Source: DMER64 sp964600385
GTDB taxonomy: Bacteria; Bacteroidota; Bacteroidia; Bacteroidales; UBA932
Direction: 5' to 3'
Assembly (NCBI GenBank): GCA_964600385.1
Contig: CAZRJC010000026.1
Span: 1-22,929, forward strand
Length of the DNA: 22,929 nucleotides
The first letter of the stretch is position 1, and each line of letters opens with the position of its first letter. The notes beneath the pieces were generated by a model, which saw nothing but the letters and a program-made list of their open reading frames with translations, was not told the DNA's origin and made no database searches. This document shows, one piece after another, positions 19,365 to 22,929 of the stretch. The position numbers were made by a program, and so were the translations under genes.

Positions 19365-22300
19365 ATGTCTAAAAGAACTCAAAAACAACACTCACGGAAT
19401 AAGATCCGGTGGGGTTTGTCGTACGGAGCGCGGCTGCTTGCCGTATGTACGATAGGTCTCACAGCTTGTCCCTCGGGATGGGTCCGTGCAGTAGAAATCC
19501 CTGTTTTACAGACCCAAACCAAACAGGTCAAGGTAAGCGGCACAGTCCGCGACGATATAGGGGAACCGCTCCCGGGAGCTTATATCATTGTACGCGGTTC
19601 TACCCGCTACAATACCACTACCGACGCAGACGGGAATTTTCAGATCACGGTTCCCGATGGTTCGGTACTGGTATTCTCATACCTTGGATATATTAACGTA
19701 GAACAGGCAGCAGCAGACCATATGGAAATTATAATGGAACCCGATGCCCAAAAACTCGATGCTCTAGTTGTTGTTGGTTATACCAAGCAAAATATGCGCG
19801 ATGTGTCGGCCTCTGTTGCCAAGATTGACATGCAGGCCATTGAGCACAACACTTCGGTGTCTCTTGCCTCCATGCTGGCAGGACAGGCTGCAGGTATTCA
19901 GACCGTTACCAGAAGCGGTGTTCCGGGCGCATCCAATACCGGGATTGTTATCCGCGGTAACAACTCCCTGTCATCTTCGAACGACATCACGGGGATAAGC
20001 AACCCTCTTTACATTGTGGACGGTATTCCCATGCCGTTGCAGGATATTGCCGGATACAACGTGACAGATAATGACTTTCTGTCTTCACTGAATCCTCAGG
20101 ATATTCAATCCATAAACATCCTCAAGGATGCAGCGGCTACCGCCATTTACGGTTCCCGCGGTGCCAACGGAGTAGTGATCATTACCACGCACAAGGGGAC
20201 CAGCGGCAAGGCACGTGTTACTGCCCGGGTTAACGGCGGTTTCATCTCCAAGCCTTCAAAACTGCCCGTTTACGTAGGACAGGAAGAACGCGAGGCCAAG
20301 CTGAACATCATGAACCAGACCCTCACCAATCTGTACGGCGACATGCCCTGGTTTGACGTTCGTCAGGCCGCCCTGCTGGAGATTCTGGGTTATGCCGTGC
20401 CGGCCGTTCTGACCGACAAATACAATCCGGCATTCAACAATGCCTACGATTATCAGGATATGTTCTACCAGAACGGAAGTACCCAGAACTACGATCTATC
20501 AATGGAAGGGGGAAACAGCACCAATTCATACAGAATAAGCCTCGGCCATTACAACGAAAAGGGAGTTCTGGTGGGTTACGGGCTTTCGCGCACAAACCTC
20601 AACGCCAGCCTGGTTACCGATGTGAATAAATATTTCCACAATGAACTCATCATCAGGTATTCCTATCTCGACCGCCAGGGTGGTCTCAACGACAAGATGA
20701 AGGCCATGCCTACATCTCCCACAGAGCTCCCGTCTTCGCTGTTTTACAGGACTCCCGAAGAACTCAGGCAACTGAGCGGACAATTGGGCGATGCTTACAA
20801 TAAAAACCAGTCACACAGCCTATCTCTCGGCGAAACGTTACGCATCAAATTCATGGAGAACCTTACCCTGGACAACCAGGTTTCAACCATCCTCGACTTT
20901 GGAAAACGTGACTATTTCATTCCTTCAACAGCAACTACCGATTTCAAGAGCGTGGCCTATTCCTCGGCCAGCATAACCATGTCCATGAACGCCAACTCGG
21001 TGCTTAACTACAACACTACATTCGGGAAAAACGGTGACCATGGCGTTATCGTCCTGGTCGGTGTGGAAGCCAACTCAAACGACCTGAATCAGTTGCGCGT
21101 AGAAGCCACCAACGGGATGTCTGATTACCTGAAAGTGGTGCAGGGATTCAAAAAAGAAGATATTGATGCCTATTCAGACATGGTAAAAAGCAATATGCTT
21201 TCATTCTTTACGATGGTTTCGTACGGTTACAAGAATAACAGATACAAAATAGAAGGAGTGTTCCGTTACGACGGATCTTCCAGATTCGGTGCCAATAAGA
21301 AGTGGGCCAGTTTCCCGTCTGTCAAGACACACTGGGCCTTTTCTGAAGAGCCCTGGATGAGCGGCATGAAAAACTGGCTCGACTTTGGAAAGATCAGGGT
21401 TTCTTACGGCAGCTCCGGCGAAATTTACTGGGATCCGCTGCTTCAGTACAACTCACTGATTGCCTTGAACTCAATAAGCGGAGGTCTGGGTTATATGAAC
21501 AGTAACAAGATGGACGTCAAGACCTACGGAGGTAAACTTTCTCTGGTATCGGATTTTGACAAAATAGCCAATAAGGACCTGTCCTGGAGTCGTTCAAAAG
21601 AAATCGACTACGGTTTGGATCTGGAATTGTTCAATCACCGGATTGTCGCTACCGTAGACTTATATTCAAAATACCTCTCGGGACTGGTATACACCTCTAC
21701 CCTTCCTGCTTACGTCGGATTCAACAAAGTATCTTCCAACCTGGTGGATATGGTCAGCAACGGTTTTGAAATATCTCTGACCACTTACCTGTTCCCCCGG
21801 ACAAGCGCCGTTCAGTGGGACTGGACACTTAATTTAGGAAATAACCGTACCAAAATAGCCAAAATGGGGAACGGCGGAAAAGACTACATTAATGTAGACG
21901 AATACTATGCTTTTTCTGAAGGAGCTCCGGCTTTTCAGTATTACATGTATGAATATGCCGGCACGCTGGATAACTATTCGGACCTTCCGGTAGATCCCTT
22001 TACCGGTCGTGCACTCCAGTATACCGGAGCCGATGCCGGTCTGGGACGTAATCTCCAGGGAAGGATATTCCCGGGCATGCCCATATTCACCGATGTAAAC
22101 GGCGATTTTTATGTTGATGGCAGCAACAGCACCACCGACCGCAAGATTATTGCCGGCAAGACTCCGGAACCAAAGATCGTAGGCGGTCTGCAGACCGGGT
22201 TCCGTTACAAGAATCTGGCAGTTAGGATCAACACATCGTTTGCATTCGGACATTGGATTGTCAACTCCACCCTGCAGCAACAGTTGAGCCGTTTTGACTC

Positions 22301-22688
22301 TAGTCAGGAATTTTTCCAATATGCCCTTTACAAATTCGACGAATCTAAATTCTGGACCAAACCGGGAGACGGTTCGTATTATCCGATGATCTACGTGGAC
22401 TATATGGACGGCGGGTCGGCCCGTTCTTTCAGGATGTCTTCGATGTTCCTCGAAAGAGGCGACTACTGGAGCATTGATAATATCACCCTGTCCTACAATC
22501 TGCCGGGCAAATGGGTGGACTCAATAAAAATGCGCGCCATAAACGTCAATCTTACCGGCAGTAACCTTTTCATGTGGAAGGCAAGCCAGGTTCCCGACCC
22601 GAGAATGATCTCGCGTACAGGCTTTTATAACGGCAGCGGCTACCCCATTTCCAAGACATTTGTTCTGGGTGTGCAACTGCAATTCTAA
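19365..22688 (+). CDS. susC: SusC/RagA-type TonB-dependent outer-membrane transporter
   Basis: This outer-membrane barrel imports the oligosaccharide bound by its SusD partner, powered by TonB/ExbBD. An unusually long basic N-terminal region leads to a likely signal cleavage after VRA near residue 42. Residues about 55-135 form the CarboxypepD_reg-like domain (VSGTVRDDIGEPLPGAYIIV, then SYLGY). The SusC signature LDALVVVGYTKQNMRDVSASV follows, then the plug domain with IVIRGNNSL, PLYIVDGIP and DAAATAIYGSRGANGVVIITT. The remaining roughly 800 residues are the beta-barrel, ending in a C-terminal Phe (VLGVQLQF) as expected for assembly by the BAM complex. The length of 1107 is typical. susC is used here as the family name; the substrate is not starch by context. 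It is followed after 20 bp by the SusD-type gene. Confidence 0.97.
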   Translation: MSKRTQKQHSRNKIRWGLSYGARLLAVCTIGLTACPSGWVRAVEIPVLQTQTKQVKVSGTVRDDIGEPLPGAYIIVRGSTRYNTTTDADGNFQITVPDGSVLVFSYLGYINVEQAAADHMEIIMEPDAQKLDALVVVGYTKQNMRDVSASVAKIDMQAIEHNTSVSLASMLAGQAAGIQTVTRSGVPGASNTGIVIRGNNSLSSSNDITGISNPLYIVDGIPMPLQDIAGYNVTDNDFLSSLNPQDIQSINILKDAAATAIYGSRGANGVVIITTHKGTSGKARVTARVNGGFISKPSKLPVYVGQEEREAKLNIMNQTLTNLYGDMPWFDVRQAALLEILGYAVPAVLTDKYNPAFNNAYDYQDMFYQNGSTQNYDLSMEGGNSTNSYRISLGHYNEKGVLVGYGLSRTNLNASLVTDVNKYFHNELIIRYSYLDRQGGLNDKMKAMPTSPTELPSSLFYRTPEELRQLSGQLGDAYNKNQSHSLSLGETLRIKFMENLTLDNQVSTILDFGKRDYFIPSTATTDFKSVAYSSASITMSMNANSVLNYNTTFGKNGDHGVIVLVGVEANSNDLNQLRVEATNGMSDYLKVVQGFKKEDIDAYSDMVKSNMLSFFTMVSYGYKNNRYKIEGVFRYDGSSRFGANKKWASFPSVKTHWAFSEEPWMSGMKNWLDFGKIRVSYGSSGEIYWDPLLQYNSLIALNSISGGLGYMNSNKMDVKTYGGKLSLVSDFDKIANKDLSWSRSKEIDYGLDLELFNHRIVATVDLYSKYLSGLVYTSTLPAYVGFNKVSSNLVDMVSNGFEISLTTYLFPRTSAVQWDWTLNLGNNRTKIAKMGNGGKDYINVDEYYAFSEGAPAFQYYMYEYAGTLDNYSDLPVDPFTGRALQYTGADAGLGRNLQGRIFPGMPIFTDVNGDFYVDGSNSTTDRKIIAGKTPEPKIVGGLQTGFRYKNLAVRINTSFAFGHWIVNSTLQQQLSRFDSSQEFFQYALYKFDESKFWTKPGDGSYYPMIYVDYMDGGSARSFRMSSMFLERGDYWSIDNITLSYNLPGKWVDSIKMRAINVNLTGSNLFMWKASQVPDPRMISRTGFYNGSGYPISKTFVLGVQLQF

Positions 22689-22708
22689 CTTTTTGAAATG
22701 AATAAGCA

Positions 22709-22929
22709 ATGAAAAGAAAAATAACAATTCTGTTTACTGCGTTAACGGTCTTCTTACTCTCAGGATGTAAGGATTTTCTCGAACCTCAGCAGATAGATCT
22801 CATCTATAACGAAGTATTCTGGAAAACACAAACAGACGCTGAAGTAGGCCTGTCGGGTGTTTATGCACTCTACCGCGGACTTATGGTCAGTGCGGCCAAC
22901 TGGTACGAAAGAGCAGACGCCACAACCGG
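22709..22929 (+). CDS. susD: SusD/RagB-type glycan-binding lipoprotein, 5' part only (runs off the window)
   Basis: The first 73 codons of a SusD-family gene are present; the rest lies beyond the window edge. The start MKRKITILF leads to a lipobox LLSGC with the lipidated Cys at residue 20, followed by KDFLEPQ, the usual beginning of mature SusD proteins. Then comes FWKTQTDAEVGLSGVYALYRG, which fits the first SusD helices (FWxxxxDAxxAxxGxY). It forms the lid of the SusC transporter and captures glycan at the cell surface. It starts 20 bp after susC on the same strand, the invariant order of such pairs. The family call from this N-terminus and position is strong; nothing can be said about its binding site. 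Confidence 0.95.
   Translation, partial: MKRKITILFTALTVFLLSGCKDFLEPQQIDLIYNEVFWKTQTDAEVGLSGVYALYRGLMVSAANWYERADATT

Larger units (their letters stand above)
10588..22929 (+). other. Polysaccharide utilisation locus operon (right end open)
   Basis: Six genes in one direction are separated by only 8, 9, 16, 23 and 20 bp, so they are very likely one transcript. The enzymes come first and the SusC/SusD pair follows, and further genes may follow beyond the window. The HTCS gene at 6522-10499 belongs to the locus as its regulator. Two GH127-type enzymes point to a glycan with L-arabinofuranose or similar linkages. Confidence 0.88.

Overview
The window comes from a member of the Bacteroidota, most likely order Bacteroidales. 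The evidence is a SusC/SusD pair, a one-piece hybrid two-component regulator with Reg_prop propellers, a TAnnTTTG-type promoter element, and A-rich rather than Shine-Dalgarno-rich sequence in front of starts. The genus cannot be read from the sequence. Coding density is high and no gene-free stretch exceeds about 235 bases. I found no tRNA, rRNA, CRISPR array, insertion sequence or attachment site.

Left part (1-6425), housekeeping and metabolism. A large radical-SAM aminomutase of the KamA family (234-2564, +) carries a 78-residue Ser/Asn then Gln/His tract encoded by a degenerate trinucleotide repeat. Its active-site positions resemble glutamate 2,3-aminomutase more than lysine 2,3-aminomutase. 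It converges on, and overlaps by 26 bp, an extended-SDR NAD(P)-dependent epimerase/reductase (2539-3549, -). A divergent AraC-type regulator (3686-4579, +) converges on, and overlaps by 8 bp, the glutamine-dependent NAD+ synthetase nadE (4572-6425, -).

Right part (6522-22929), a polysaccharide utilisation locus (PUL), all on the + strand. It opens with a hybrid two-component system (HTCS): 14 periplasmic Reg_prop repeats, Y_Y_Y domain, membrane segment, histidine kinase, receiver and AraC DNA-binding domain. After 88 bp comes a tight run of six genes with gaps of 8, 9, 16, 23 and 20 bp. These are an uncharacterised exported lipoprotein with a SusE-like N-terminal domain, a 1112-residue multidomain six-hairpin glycosidase, a canonical GH127 beta-L-arabinofuranosidase, a divergent GH127-like enzyme, a SusC-type TonB-dependent transporter, and the first 73 codons of a SusD-type glycan-binding lipoprotein cut by the window edge.

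Inferred logic of the PUL: SusC/SusD bind and import an oligosaccharide. The periplasmic or lipid-anchored glycosidases, two of them with the GH127 Glu-x-Cys plus Cys-Cys active-site pattern, trim it. The HTCS senses a breakdown product and switches the operon on. The likely substrate contains L-arabinofuranose or a similar furanose/acidic sugar linkage, such as plant arabinan, arabinogalactan, extensin-type glycoprotein or pectin side chains. The sequence alone does not fix the substrate. The most unusual items are the repeat tract inside the aminomutase, its Lys/Asn substrate-binding swap, the unassigned first lipoprotein of the PUL, and the divergent GH127-like and six-hairpin enzymes.
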